Below, one piece after another: positions 25,145-32,132 of a stretch of 64,000 nt of DNA. Position 1 is the stretch's first letter; the number at the start of each line of letters is the position of its first letter. Under the pieces are notes generated by a model, which had not been told where the DNA came from, did no database searches, and was given only the letters and a program-made list of their open reading frames with translations. The position numbers were made by a program, and so were the translations under genes. The DNA comes from Egaibacter danicus (GTDB lineage: Bacteria; Pseudomonadota; Gammaproteobacteria; Burkholderiales; Burkholderiaceae_C): contig JADJII010000003.1 in assembly GCA_016707075.1 (NCBI GenBank), positions 310,001-374,000 on the forward strand, given 5' to 3'.

Positions 25145-25393
25145 ATGCTTCAACTCAGACCCAACTGCGAATGCTGCAACGTTGATCTGCCACCGCAATC
25201 CACCGAGGCCCGCATCTGTTCGTTTGAATGCACCTTCTGCGCGTCGTGCGCGGAGGGTGTGTTGGCGGGCAAGTGCCCGAACTGCGGTGGCGAGTTTGTT
25301 CCCCGGCCGCGGCGACCTGCGCAGAAGCTGGCCGCCAATCCGGCGTCTACCGAGCGAATCTACAAGCCGCAGGGGTGTGTGGCCACCTCGTGA
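25145..25393 (+). CDS. DUF1272 cysteine-rich domain protein
   Basis: An 82-residue protein with the DUF1272 pattern: MLQLRPNCECCNVDLPP, CSFECTFCASCAEGVLAGKC and PNCGGEFVPRPRRP. Nine or more Cys arranged as CxxC pairs suggest a zinc-binding treble-clef-like fold; function unknown. ATG 25145 is preferred over the upstream TTG 25127, as GGAGATC precedes it. Stop is 44 nt before rlmB. Confidence 0.85.
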   Translation: MLQLRPNCECCNVDLPPQSTEARICSFECTFCASCAEGVLAGKCPNCGGEFVPRPRRPAQKLAANPASTERIYKPQGCVATS

Positions 25394-25436
25394 TGCGGCT
25401 TTCGGGTGGTTGACCGTAAGGCCCGATAATTACGGC

Positions 25437-26210
25437 ATGTCTTCCCCCAAAGTTCTCTTCGGCTTTCACGCCCTGGGCGTGCGCCTGAAAACCGCGCCGC
25501 AATCCATCATCGAGATTTATTACGAGTCTGCCCGGCGCGATGCGCGTATGCGTTCGTTCATTGACCGTGCGACCGAGGCGGGCGTGCGGTTGGTGGAGTC
25601 CGACGGCCTGCGCCTGTCCAAGCTCTGTGGCAACCACGGTCACCAGGGGGTGGCGGCGCGGGTGAAAGAGGTGGCGCAGGTGCATTCGCTGGACGAACTT
25701 CTGGAAAACCTGGAAGCCACCAACGCCGATTTACCAGTGGCCGAGCGCTTGAATCCGCTGATTCTGGTACTCGATGGCATTACCGACCCGCACAACCTGG
25801 GCGCCTGCCTGCGCGTGGCCGATGGTGCGGGTGTGCACGCCGTGATTGCCCCCAAGGACCATGCCGCGGGCATCAACGCCACGGTGGCCAAGGTGGCCAG
25901 CGGCGCGGCAGAGACCGTGCCGTACTTCATGGTGACCAACCTGGCGCGCACGCTGAACGAGCTCAAAGAGCGCAACATCTGGGTCATCGGCACCAGCGAC
26001 GCGGCCACCAAAACGCTGTACCAGGCCGACCTGACGGGCCCGGTGGCACTGGTGCTGGGTGCCGAGGGTGCGGGCATGCGCCAGCTCACGGCCAAGACGT
26101 GTGACGACCTGATCAGCATCCCCATGCAGGGTGCGGTGGAGAGTCTGAACGTGTCGGTCGCCAGCGGTGTGTGCCTTTACGAGGCGGTGCGCCAGCGTAC
26201 GCAAGCCTGA
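25437..26210 (+). CDS. rlmB: 23S rRNA (guanosine2251-2'-O)-methyltransferase RlmB
   Basis: A SPOUT-class methyltransferase acting on G2251 of the 23S P loop. The 257-residue protein has the N-terminal substrate-binding domain (KVLFGFHALGVRLKT) and the SpoU catalytic domain with motif 1 LDGITDPHNLGACLRVADG, motif 2 LVLGAEGAGMR and motif 3 SIPMQGAVESLNVSVASG. The deep trefoil knot motifs are complete. The frame is open upstream, but ATG 25437 gives the conserved start. Convergent with chrA genes. Confidence 0.95.
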   Translation: MSSPKVLFGFHALGVRLKTAPQSIIEIYYESARRDARMRSFIDRATEAGVRLVESDGLRLSKLCGNHGHQGVAARVKEVAQVHSLDELLENLEATNADLPVAERLNPLILVLDGITDPHNLGACLRVADGAGVHAVIAPKDHAAGINATVAKVASGAAETVPYFMVTNLARTLNELKERNIWVIGTSDAATKTLYQADLTGPVALVLGAEGAGMRQLTAKTCDDLISIPMQGAVESLNVSVASGVCLYEAVRQRTQA

Positions 26211-26221
26211 GCCCGTTGGGC

Positions 26222-26794
26222 TTAGACCAAACCAAGCGCGCCCAGCACGGCGCCAGCGCCCAGCAGCCACAGCAGGTGCGTTTTGGTCCGCCACACGACC
26301 ACGGTGGTGACGGCGGTCAGCAGCCACAGCGGCCAGTTGGACAGCTTGCTGCCATGGGCTGAGGCCAGAATCCAGCCGGTGGCAATCAGCAGCGCAATCA
26401 CGATGGGCGCCATGCCCTGCTTGAACGCCCTGACCACCTGAAGCTCCCGGTTTTGATGTCCCCAGCGGGCCGCCACGAATGTGAGGGTGGTGCTGGGCAA
26501 CAAAATGCCCAGCATGGCAACCGCTACACCCAACAGGGCATGACCGTAGCCACCCGCGTTCATGCCCACGTTCCAGCCCATCAGCGCAACAAACAGCACA
26601 TTGGGGCCCGGCGCGGCTTGTGCCAGCGCAATGCTGGAGGTGAACTGCGCGTCGGTCAGCCACAGCTTGTCGCCCACCAGGTAGCGGTGCATGTCTGGCG
26701 CGGTGGTGATGGCACCACCAACTGCCAGCAGTGACAACGTGGCGAAATGGGTGAAGAAGCCCAGCCAGTCGGCGGCGGTGAGGTGCAGGCTCAT
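26222..26794 (-). CDS. Chromate transporter subunit (single ChrA domain)
   Basis: A 190-residue protein of the short-chain CHR family, in which two half-length proteins together replace a full ChrA. Family motifs: FATLSLLAVGGAITTAPDM near the start and APGPNVLFVALMGWNVG in the middle; about five to six membrane helices. ATG at 26794 overlaps the previous gene's stop (ATGA), so the two halves are translationally coupled. Chromate efflux is the family role; specificity is inferred, not seen. Confidence 0.85.
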   Translation of the reverse strand: MSLHLTAADWLGFFTHFATLSLLAVGGAITTAPDMHRYLVGDKLWLTDAQFTSSIALAQAAPGPNVLFVALMGWNVGMNAGGYGHALLGVAVAMLGILLPSTTLTFVAARWGHQNRELQVVRAFKQGMAPIVIALLIATGWILASAHGSKLSNWPLWLLTAVTTVVVWRTKTHLLWLLGAGAVLGALGLV

Positions 26795-27351
26795 GGCTCG
26801 ATCCGCCCGAGCTGGCGGTAGGCCCACGCACAGGCCATGCCACCAACGACCAGCAACACCCAGGCCAGTGGAAAGCGCAGCAGGGCAATAGCTACAAAAG
26901 TAATAGCTGCCAGCGCCCAGCAGACGAGGGCACCCATCACATTTTTCTTCAGAGCGGTGACCAGTTTCAGGCCGGTGGCCGCAATCAGGCCAGCGGCGAC
27001 GGCACCCATGCCACGCAGGGCGCCCTGCGTGGCGGGCGAGTCTGCCACGCCGGCAAATATCGCCGCCAGCAACAGCACCACCAGCAAGGGAAAGACCAGC
27101 ATGCCGGCCAGTGCCGCCATGGCGCCGCGCAGGCCAAAGTAGCGGTCACCAATCATCAGCGAGAGGTTCACCACGTTGGGGCCAGGCAGAATTTGCGCCA
27201 CAGCCCAGTCTTCGATAAATTGTTCGCGGGTGAGCCACTGTTTCTTGTCAACCAGCTCGCGTTGCACCACAGCCAGCACACCACCAAAGCCTTGCAAAGC
27301 CAACAGCGTGAATGACCAGAACAGGTCGGTCAGGGAGCCGGGTTTATTCAC
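26791..27351 (-). CDS. Chromate transporter subunit (single ChrA domain)
   Basis: The first half of the CHR pair, 186 residues from a GTG start at 27351 (MNKPGSLTDLFWSFTLLALQ). Family motifs LQGFGGVLAVVQRELVD and ILPGPNVVNLSLMIGDRYFG are present, with about six hydrophobic helices. The open frame extends upstream to 27447 inside the HD-GYP gene, but the conserved part begins at the GTG, which overlaps that gene's stop by 8 nt. It contains a degenerate copy of the 26-nt repeat core, read in frame as ALAAITFVA. Confidence 0.85.
   Translation of the reverse strand: MNKPGSLTDLFWSFTLLALQGFGGVLAVVQRELVDKKQWLTREQFIEDWAVAQILPGPNVVNLSLMIGDRYFGLRGAMAALAGMLVFPLLVVLLLAAIFAGVADSPATQGALRGMGAVAAGLIAATGLKLVTALKKNVMGALVCWALAAITFVAIALLRFPLAWVLLVVGGMACAWAYRQLGRIEP
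26891..26916 (-). repeat. 26-nt repeat core, subfamily copy inside chrA
   Basis: On the minus strand the sequence reads GCGCTGGCAGCTATTA, then CTTTTGTAGC. It matches the core of copy F at 20 of 26 positions without gaps, including AGCTATTA, TTTT and TAGC. It is in the sense orientation of the gene and is translated as ALAAITFVA. Confidence 0.5.
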
Positions 27352-28663
27352 CGCTTGATACGCCCAGGGTTTCAACCCCGGCGATCTTGGCAACAACGTT
27401 GTCCACCTCCTCCAGCCAGGCCTGCAGTAAGTCCGGGAAGTTTTCACCCGGCACTGCCTTCCAGCGACGACGGGTCTGGCGCCCCAGTGTGCGCAGTTGC
27501 CAGCCTGCTTCCCGCGTCAACAGTGTCAGTTCCCGCTGCAAACCTTCGTCCAGCGCCTCGCTACCCAGCAGGGCCAACTGATCCGGTGCAGCTCCCACAC
27601 TGGCCAGCGCGCGACTGATTTGGGAGACATGGCCACCCAGGCGCTTGATCTCTTCACGGCGCTCCGGTGTGATTTTGGCGTCGCCAGTCAGACTGGCAGG
27701 CCAGTGTTTCAACGCGCCATCAATCTCCAGCAGCCGTTTGCCCGGATCATCCAGCAGGGTCAGGCCTATCAGTGTGAGATCTGTATCGGGCTGCAGCAGG
27801 CCAATCACCTGCAAGGACAGCGGGTTGTCATAGCGGTGGGTATTCATGCGCAACAGCACTGAGAGGCGCAGTTCAGGCGCCACGCGCCCAGGTGCGAACA
27901 TGGCGGCGACCACCTTGGTCAGTGACAGGATTTTTCCCAGCGGGCTCATCGCTTCACCCGTCAGGTTGCGCGGGTAACCCGAGCCGTCCAGACATTCATG
28001 GTGCTCCCGGATAGCTCGCACCACTTCCTTGGGGTACTGGTGATGGCGCTCTACCAGTGCTGTCGAGACGAGTGGGTGTGAATAGAGTTGACGACGTTGC
28101 TCCCGGGTGACGGCCTGCTCGGGCCGCAGCAACAGCGGGTCAATATGCAGCATGCCAATGTCGTGCAACAAGCCTGCAACGGCCGCCATCTGAACATCAA
28201 AACGGGACAACATGGGTGTTTTGGCGAGCCATGCAGCTGTCAGCGCAGCCCTCACGAGATGCAGGTACAGCTCAGGCCGCATTTCTCGCGCAATGGTTAA
28301 CTGAAACGCCATGGAGCTGGGCAGCGGAAGGCTGCCGATCGTGTTCAGCAGCAGTTTGCGGGATTTGTCGTCCGGCGCCATTCGCCCGAAAAACGGGATG
28401 TCGGCCATCAACTCCTCTGCGCTCAGCCGCAAGGTTTCGGTCGTGACAGTAGGCGTGCTCGACACCGAATTTTCAATTGGCGTGGACAGCTTGTGCTGCA
28501 TCAACCGTTCGTACAGACCCCGATTGACCGCCGTGCCTTTTTCAACAATCTTGACGCCCTTGTCATTGAAGATCGCAGTGGAGACGATGACAGGCTGTTT
28601 TTCCCCCAATTCAGCGACGGCCTGGGTGAAGTGTTGGGGATCGGTTTGCGGCGTATCGCTCAT
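27344..28663 (-). CDS. HD-GYP domain protein, probable c-di-GMP phosphodiesterase
   Basis: A 439-residue cytosolic protein. Residues about 1-140 are an unassigned N-terminal region. A central HD-GYP domain follows, with the metal-binding HD in LLHDIGMLHID, further His in SHPLVSTALVERHH, and the diagnostic HHExxDGxGYP as HHECLDGSGYP. All ligands expected for a bi- or tri-iron phosphodiesterase are present, so hydrolysis of c-di-GMP is likely. The C-terminal 150 residues are helical and unassigned. It lies between the MarR-GNAT gene and the chromate pair on the same strand. Confidence 0.85.
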   Translation of the reverse strand: MSDTPQTDPQHFTQAVAELGEKQPVIVSTAIFNDKGVKIVEKGTAVNRGLYERLMQHKLSTPIENSVSSTPTVTTETLRLSAEELMADIPFFGRMAPDDKSRKLLLNTIGSLPLPSSMAFQLTIAREMRPELYLHLVRAALTAAWLAKTPMLSRFDVQMAAVAGLLHDIGMLHIDPLLLRPEQAVTREQRRQLYSHPLVSTALVERHHQYPKEVVRAIREHHECLDGSGYPRNLTGEAMSPLGKILSLTKVVAAMFAPGRVAPELRLSVLLRMNTHRYDNPLSLQVIGLLQPDTDLTLIGLTLLDDPGKRLLEIDGALKHWPASLTGDAKITPERREEIKRLGGHVSQISRALASVGAAPDQLALLGSEALDEGLQRELTLLTREAGWQLRTLGRQTRRRWKAVPGENFPDLLQAWLEEVDNVVAKIAGVETLGVSSGE

Positions 28664-28694
28664 GGGCTGTGTTTGTATCAGAATACCGCTGACT

Positions 28695-29690
28695 TTAGAG
28701 TGTCAGCATCCAAGTTTCACCAACCAGACGGTGCCCAAACCCCTGATAAGGTTCGCTCTTCACCTGCAAAAAACCCTTTTTGGCGTAAATGGCGCGCGCG
28801 GCTTCCAGGCCGCTATTGGTCCACAGCACCATCTTTCTGTAGCCCTTGCTTCGCGCAAAGGCCAGGCATTCATCGGTCAGTCTGGCGCCCAGGCCCAGCC
28901 CGCGCGCCTGGGGTGTCAGGATCAGCATGCGCAGTTGAGCCACGGTTTTTGACTTGCGAACCACAAAGACCGAGCCAGCGCGCTGGCCGTTGACTTCGGC
29001 AATCCAGCAGCGCTCCCATTCGGGCTGCAGGTTACGCAGGTACTTCGCCACAATGTCGGCCACCAGTGCTTCAAAGTCGCTGTTCCAGCCGTATTCGCGG
29101 GCGTAAATCTCGCCGTGCTGTTGAATCACCCAGCCCATGTCACCCGGACGGGGATCGCGCAGGGTGATGACCGGCTTCGGCTGCTCATGGGCTGCAACGT
29201 TACCCATCTGAATCAGGGTTTTCAGTATTTTCTTCAGCGTCAGGACGTCACGACTGCTGAAGCCGGACAACAGCTGCGCCTCGTGTTCCTTGGCCAGTGC
29301 CAATAAATGGGCGACCGCGTTGCGACCCTGATCGGACTCAAACACAAGGGTGCGCCGTGCATCGGTCGGATCCTCACCACGACGAACCCATCCCGCTTTT
29401 TCCATGCGTTGTACCAGTTTGGTCAACGTGGGCTGCTGGGCCAGAACTTCCCGGGCCAGATCCCCGATTGTCAGTCCATCACCATCCGACAGTGTGGCCA
29501 GCACCCGCCATTCCAGGGTACTCAGTCCCGCGCCATGCACGGTTGCCTGAAACTGCTGGAGCACAACGTGGCTGGCCCGGGACAGCAGATAGGACAGGTA
29601 ACCGTCAATGAATCTAGGAGGGGACGATGCTCTCGCGGAGGCGGATGTGGCGCGGGCCATGCTACGTGGTTTGTGACGTTGTGATTGCAT
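28695..29690 (-). CDS. MarR regulator fused to GNAT acetyltransferase
   Basis: A 331-residue two-domain protein. Residues about 25-165 are a MarR winged helix (STLEWRVLATLSDGDGLTIG, QQPTLTKLVQRMEKAGWV, then EDPTDARRTLVF). Residues about 180-331 are a GNAT domain with acetyl-CoA motif LTPQARGLGLGARL and the block YAKKGFLQV. Such fusions are known, but their acetylation targets are not. It is divergent from the flavin reductase/NicX-like cassette with a 23-nt gap, so it is the obvious candidate repressor; NicR of Pseudomonas is also MarR-type. An alternative start at 29660 would enlarge the gap to 53 nt. Confidence 0.85.
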   Translation of the reverse strand: MQSQRHKPRSMARATSASARASSPPRFIDGYLSYLLSRASHVVLQQFQATVHGAGLSTLEWRVLATLSDGDGLTIGDLAREVLAQQPTLTKLVQRMEKAGWVRRGEDPTDARRTLVFESDQGRNAVAHLLALAKEHEAQLLSGFSSRDVLTLKKILKTLIQMGNVAAHEQPKPVITLRDPRPGDMGWVIQQHGEIYAREYGWNSDFEALVADIVAKYLRNLQPEWERCWIAEVNGQRAGSVFVVRKSKTVAQLRMLILTPQARGLGLGARLTDECLAFARSKGYRKMVLWTNSGLEAARAIYAKKGFLQVKSEPYQGFGHRLVGETWMLTL

Positions 29691-29700
29691 GAAAGTTCAT
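29689..29700. promoter_or_regulatory. Short inverted repeat, possible MarR operator
   Basis: ATGAA-AG-TTCAT at 29689-29700 overlaps the first codon of the MarR-GNAT gene (if it starts at 29690) and lies 14 nt before the flavin reductase ATG. A TATTAT that could be a -10 element of either direction follows directly. The short arms make this tentative. Confidence 0.3.
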
Positions 29701-29713
29701 ATATTATGGCGCC

Positions 29714-30247
29714 ATGCAAGCCCCGGCACAACCACCCAGTCCACCCGAATCGGCCGTCAATGGAAGCATCAACGACGCCCGCGCCCTGCGCAAGTCGCTG
29801 AGCCAGTTTGCGACCGGGGTCACCGTTATCACCACCCGCACCCCTGAGGGCACTCTGGTGGGATTGACGGCCAACTCCTTTGGTGCGCTGTCGCTGGAGC
29901 CTGCGCTGATTGTGTGGTCGCTGCGGCTTAGTTCAGCCAGTCTCGCCATTTTCCAGAACGTCCCCAGGTTTGTCGTCAACGTGCTGACAGACGCGCAGGT
30001 TGAAACATCCCGTCATTTTGCTTCCAGTGCACCGAAGAAATTTGAATCGGTAGCGCACGCTGAAAACCAGCATGGCCTGCCGTTGCTGCACGGTTGCGCG
30101 GCGTGGTTTGAGTGCCGTCGGATATCCCATCAGGCAGCCGGCGACCATTGCCTGTTCATCGCCGAGGTGGAGCGCTTCAGCAGTTCGGAGGTGGCGCCTC
30201 TGCTGTTCCACGCGGGCGGCTATTTCACATTAGGTTCCCGTCTTTAA
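29714..30247 (+). CDS. Flavin reductase (HpaC-like), monooxygenase component
   Basis: A 177-residue flavin:NAD(P)H reductase-domain protein supplying reduced FMN or FAD to a partner monooxygenase. Typical features are FATGVTVITTRTPEGTLVG, NSFGALSLEPALIVWSL, FVVNVLTDAQ and the C-terminal GDHCLFIAEVERF. It is the first gene of the cassette ending at 34940; the NicX-like gene starts 11 nt after its stop. No classical two-component hydroxylase is adjacent, which makes the acyl-CoA-dehydrogenase-fold protein at 32133 the best partner candidate. Confidence 0.85.
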   Translation: MQAPAQPPSPPESAVNGSINDARALRKSLSQFATGVTVITTRTPEGTLVGLTANSFGALSLEPALIVWSLRLSSASLAIFQNVPRFVVNVLTDAQVETSRHFASSAPKKFESVAHAENQHGLPLLHGCAAWFECRRISHQAAGDHCLFIAEVERFSSSEVAPLLFHAGGYFTLGSRL

Positions 30248-30258
30248 GAGGCCACGAC

Positions 30259-31305
30259 ATGTTGCAACAACGCATTGAAGGCAAATGGATTGACTGCTTT
30301 GCGCATGCCTTTGCGCTGTGCGGCGTTAAAGCGGGTGATAGCGCCGTTGTTCTTTCTGAAACACAGTCCCGTCCTGTCAATGTGCAACTGGCCGAGTTGG
30401 CATTGAACCGGCTGGGCGCACGGGTGTTCCACGTGGTGCTGACCACGCCACGTCTGAACGCCCCGGTGCCGGTGCGATCCACCGGTGCATCAGATGCCAT
30501 TCAGGGCCTGGCCCCCGTCGTTCATGCGCTGGCAGCTACTGAATTCATAGCGGATTTGACGGTGGAAGGTCTGCTGCACGCGGCTGAGTTGCCGCAGATT
30601 CTGGCTGGCGGCGCGCGTGTGTTGATGGTGTCCAATGAGCATCCCGAGGTACTGGAGCGCTGCATGCCCGACACCGCGCTGGAGCCGCGGGTGAAGGCAG
30701 GCATGAAATTGCTGAAGAATGCCCGGCAGATGCGTGTAACTTCGGCAGCCGGTACTGACCTGCGCATCAGTCTGGAAGGCGCCCGGGTTGGTGGCGGCTG
30801 GGGCTACACCGCGCGGCCGGGCACCATTTCGCATTGGCCCGGCGGCCTGTGTCTGGCATTCCCGGCCAGCGGCAGTGTGAATGGCCGGCTGGTTCTGGAC
30901 GAGGGCGACGTCAACCTGACCTTCAAGCGCTACCTTGAAAAGCCTGTTGCACTGACGATTGAAAACGACTTTGTGACCGACATCGCCGGCAAACACCTGG
31001 ATGCCGAACTGATGCGCGGTTACTTTGCTGCGTGGGGCGATCGGGAGGCCTATGCCGTCTCACACGTGGGCTGGGGCATGAACCCCAAAGCTCGTTGGGA
31101 TGCGATGGCCTTTTACGACAAGAACGATTTCAACGGCACCGAGTTGCGTGCCTTTGCGGGCAATTTCCTGTACTCCACGGGTGCGAACGAAACCGCCGGG
31201 CGGCACACGCTGGGTCACTTTGACCTGCCACTCAGGGGCTGCACGGTGAGGCTGGACGACCACGTGGTTGTGGATGCCGGCCAGCTGAGCGCGGGTCTGG
31301 CTTAG
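30259..31305 (+). CDS. 2,5-dihydroxypyridine 5,6-dioxygenase-like (NicX/M29 fold)
   Basis: A 348-residue protein of the M29-aminopeptidase-like family that includes NicX, the mononuclear iron enzyme opening 2,5-dihydroxypyridine to N-formylmaleamate. The metal residues reported for NicX (two His and one Asp, as I recall H265, H318, D320) have positional equivalents here: H269 in SHVGWGMNPKARW, and H320 and D322 in GHFDLPL. A NicD-like hydrolase follows directly, as in nicotinate clusters. True substrate is unproven; an aminopeptidase is less likely because the M29 metal set differs. The upstream open frame to 30112 overlaps the reductase; ATG 30259 is chosen. Confidence 0.75.
   Translation: MLQQRIEGKWIDCFAHAFALCGVKAGDSAVVLSETQSRPVNVQLAELALNRLGARVFHVVLTTPRLNAPVPVRSTGASDAIQGLAPVVHALAATEFIADLTVEGLLHAAELPQILAGGARVLMVSNEHPEVLERCMPDTALEPRVKAGMKLLKNARQMRVTSAAGTDLRISLEGARVGGGWGYTARPGTISHWPGGLCLAFPASGSVNGRLVLDEGDVNLTFKRYLEKPVALTIENDFVTDIAGKHLDAELMRGYFAAWGDREAYAVSHVGWGMNPKARWDAMAFYDKNDFNGTELRAFAGNFLYSTGANETAGRHTLGHFDLPLRGCTVRLDDHVVVDAGQLSAGLA
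30526..30551 (+). repeat. 26-nt repeat core, subfamily copy inside nicX-like gene
   Basis: GCGCTGGCAGCTACTG followed by AATTCATAGC. It shares its first 13 bases (GCGCTGGCAGCTA) with the chrA copy on that copy's coding strand and is 20 of 26 identical overall. It is in the gene's sense orientation and frame, translated as ALAATEFIA. Confidence 0.4.
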
Positions 31306-31317
31306 GCATTTCTCTGG

Positions 31318-32121
31318 ATGACTGCCATGAGCCCGAACTTGCAACTTCCCGCCTTTTTGCAGCAGGGTGACGGTGCAACGGCCGTCTTCATGCTGCACGG
31401 TGTGGGAGGGGGCAAGGAAGCCTGGCTGGAATGTCTGCCGGAGGTGGCGCGCAGCGGGTATCAGGCGATTGCGTGGGATATGCCGGGTTATGGCGCATCG
31501 CCCATGATCGATTCCTACACCAATGCCGGTCTGGCCCGTTCGCTGGAGCATCTGATTGATCACATCGGTGCACACCGCAATATTTTGCTGGGGCACAGCA
31601 TGGGTGGCATGGTGGCGCAGGAGGCCGTAGCGTTATTTCCCGACAAGATTCACGGCCTGGTTTTGTCGGGCACGTCGGCTGCTTTTGGCAAACCGGGTGG
31701 CGACTGGCAACAAAGGTTTTTGAACAGCCGCTTCGCGCCGCTGGATGCCGGTTTGGGCATGGCAGGTCTGGCCAGGACACTGGTTCGCGGGATGGTGGCG
31801 CCCGATGCCGGCGAGCAGGCGGTTCAGGCTGCAGAGCGGTTGATGGCGCAGGTGCCGCAGGCAAGCTACCGGGCGGCGCTGTCGGCCATTGTGTCGTTCA
31901 ACCGCCTGGACAACCTGGCCAACATTCGCGTTCCTGCGCTGTGCATAGCCGGTGAGCATGATCAGAATGCAACGCCTGCGGTCATGGAAAAAATGGCCGC
32001 GCGTATTCCTGGCGCTCAATATGTTTGCCTGACTGGCGCTGGCCATCTGGCCAACATGGAGCGTCCCGACGCTTTTAATGCCGTGGTACTTGAATTTTTG
32101 AAGCAACATTTTTCTGGTTGA
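31318..32121 (+). CDS. Alpha/beta hydrolase, NicD-like
   Basis: A 267-residue alpha/beta-hydrolase fold protein. The nucleophile elbow is GHSMGGM, the oxyanion region MLHGVGGG, and the C-terminal His lies in GAGHLANMERP. Size and position after a NicX-like dioxygenase match NicD, which deformylates N-formylmaleamate to maleamate. Maleamate amidohydrolase (NicF) and maleate isomerase (NicE) are not in the window. Start could be ATG 31318 or 31327; neither has a strong ribosome site. Gene overlaps the ribosome site of the next gene. Confidence 0.75.
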   Translation: MTAMSPNLQLPAFLQQGDGATAVFMLHGVGGGKEAWLECLPEVARSGYQAIAWDMPGYGASPMIDSYTNAGLARSLEHLIDHIGAHRNILLGHSMGGMVAQEAVALFPDKIHGLVLSGTSAAFGKPGGDWQQRFLNSRFAPLDAGLGMAGLARTLVRGMVAPDAGEQAVQAAERLMAQVPQASYRAALSAIVSFNRLDNLANIRVPALCIAGEHDQNATPAVMEKMAARIPGAQYVCLTGAGHLANMERPDAFNAVVLEFLKQHFSG

Positions 32122-32132
32122 GGAGTTTTCCC

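Noticed and set aside
26209..26223. AGCCC/GGGCT stem between rlmB and the chromate genes as a terminator
   Set aside because: Five base pairs without a T run are too weak to call.
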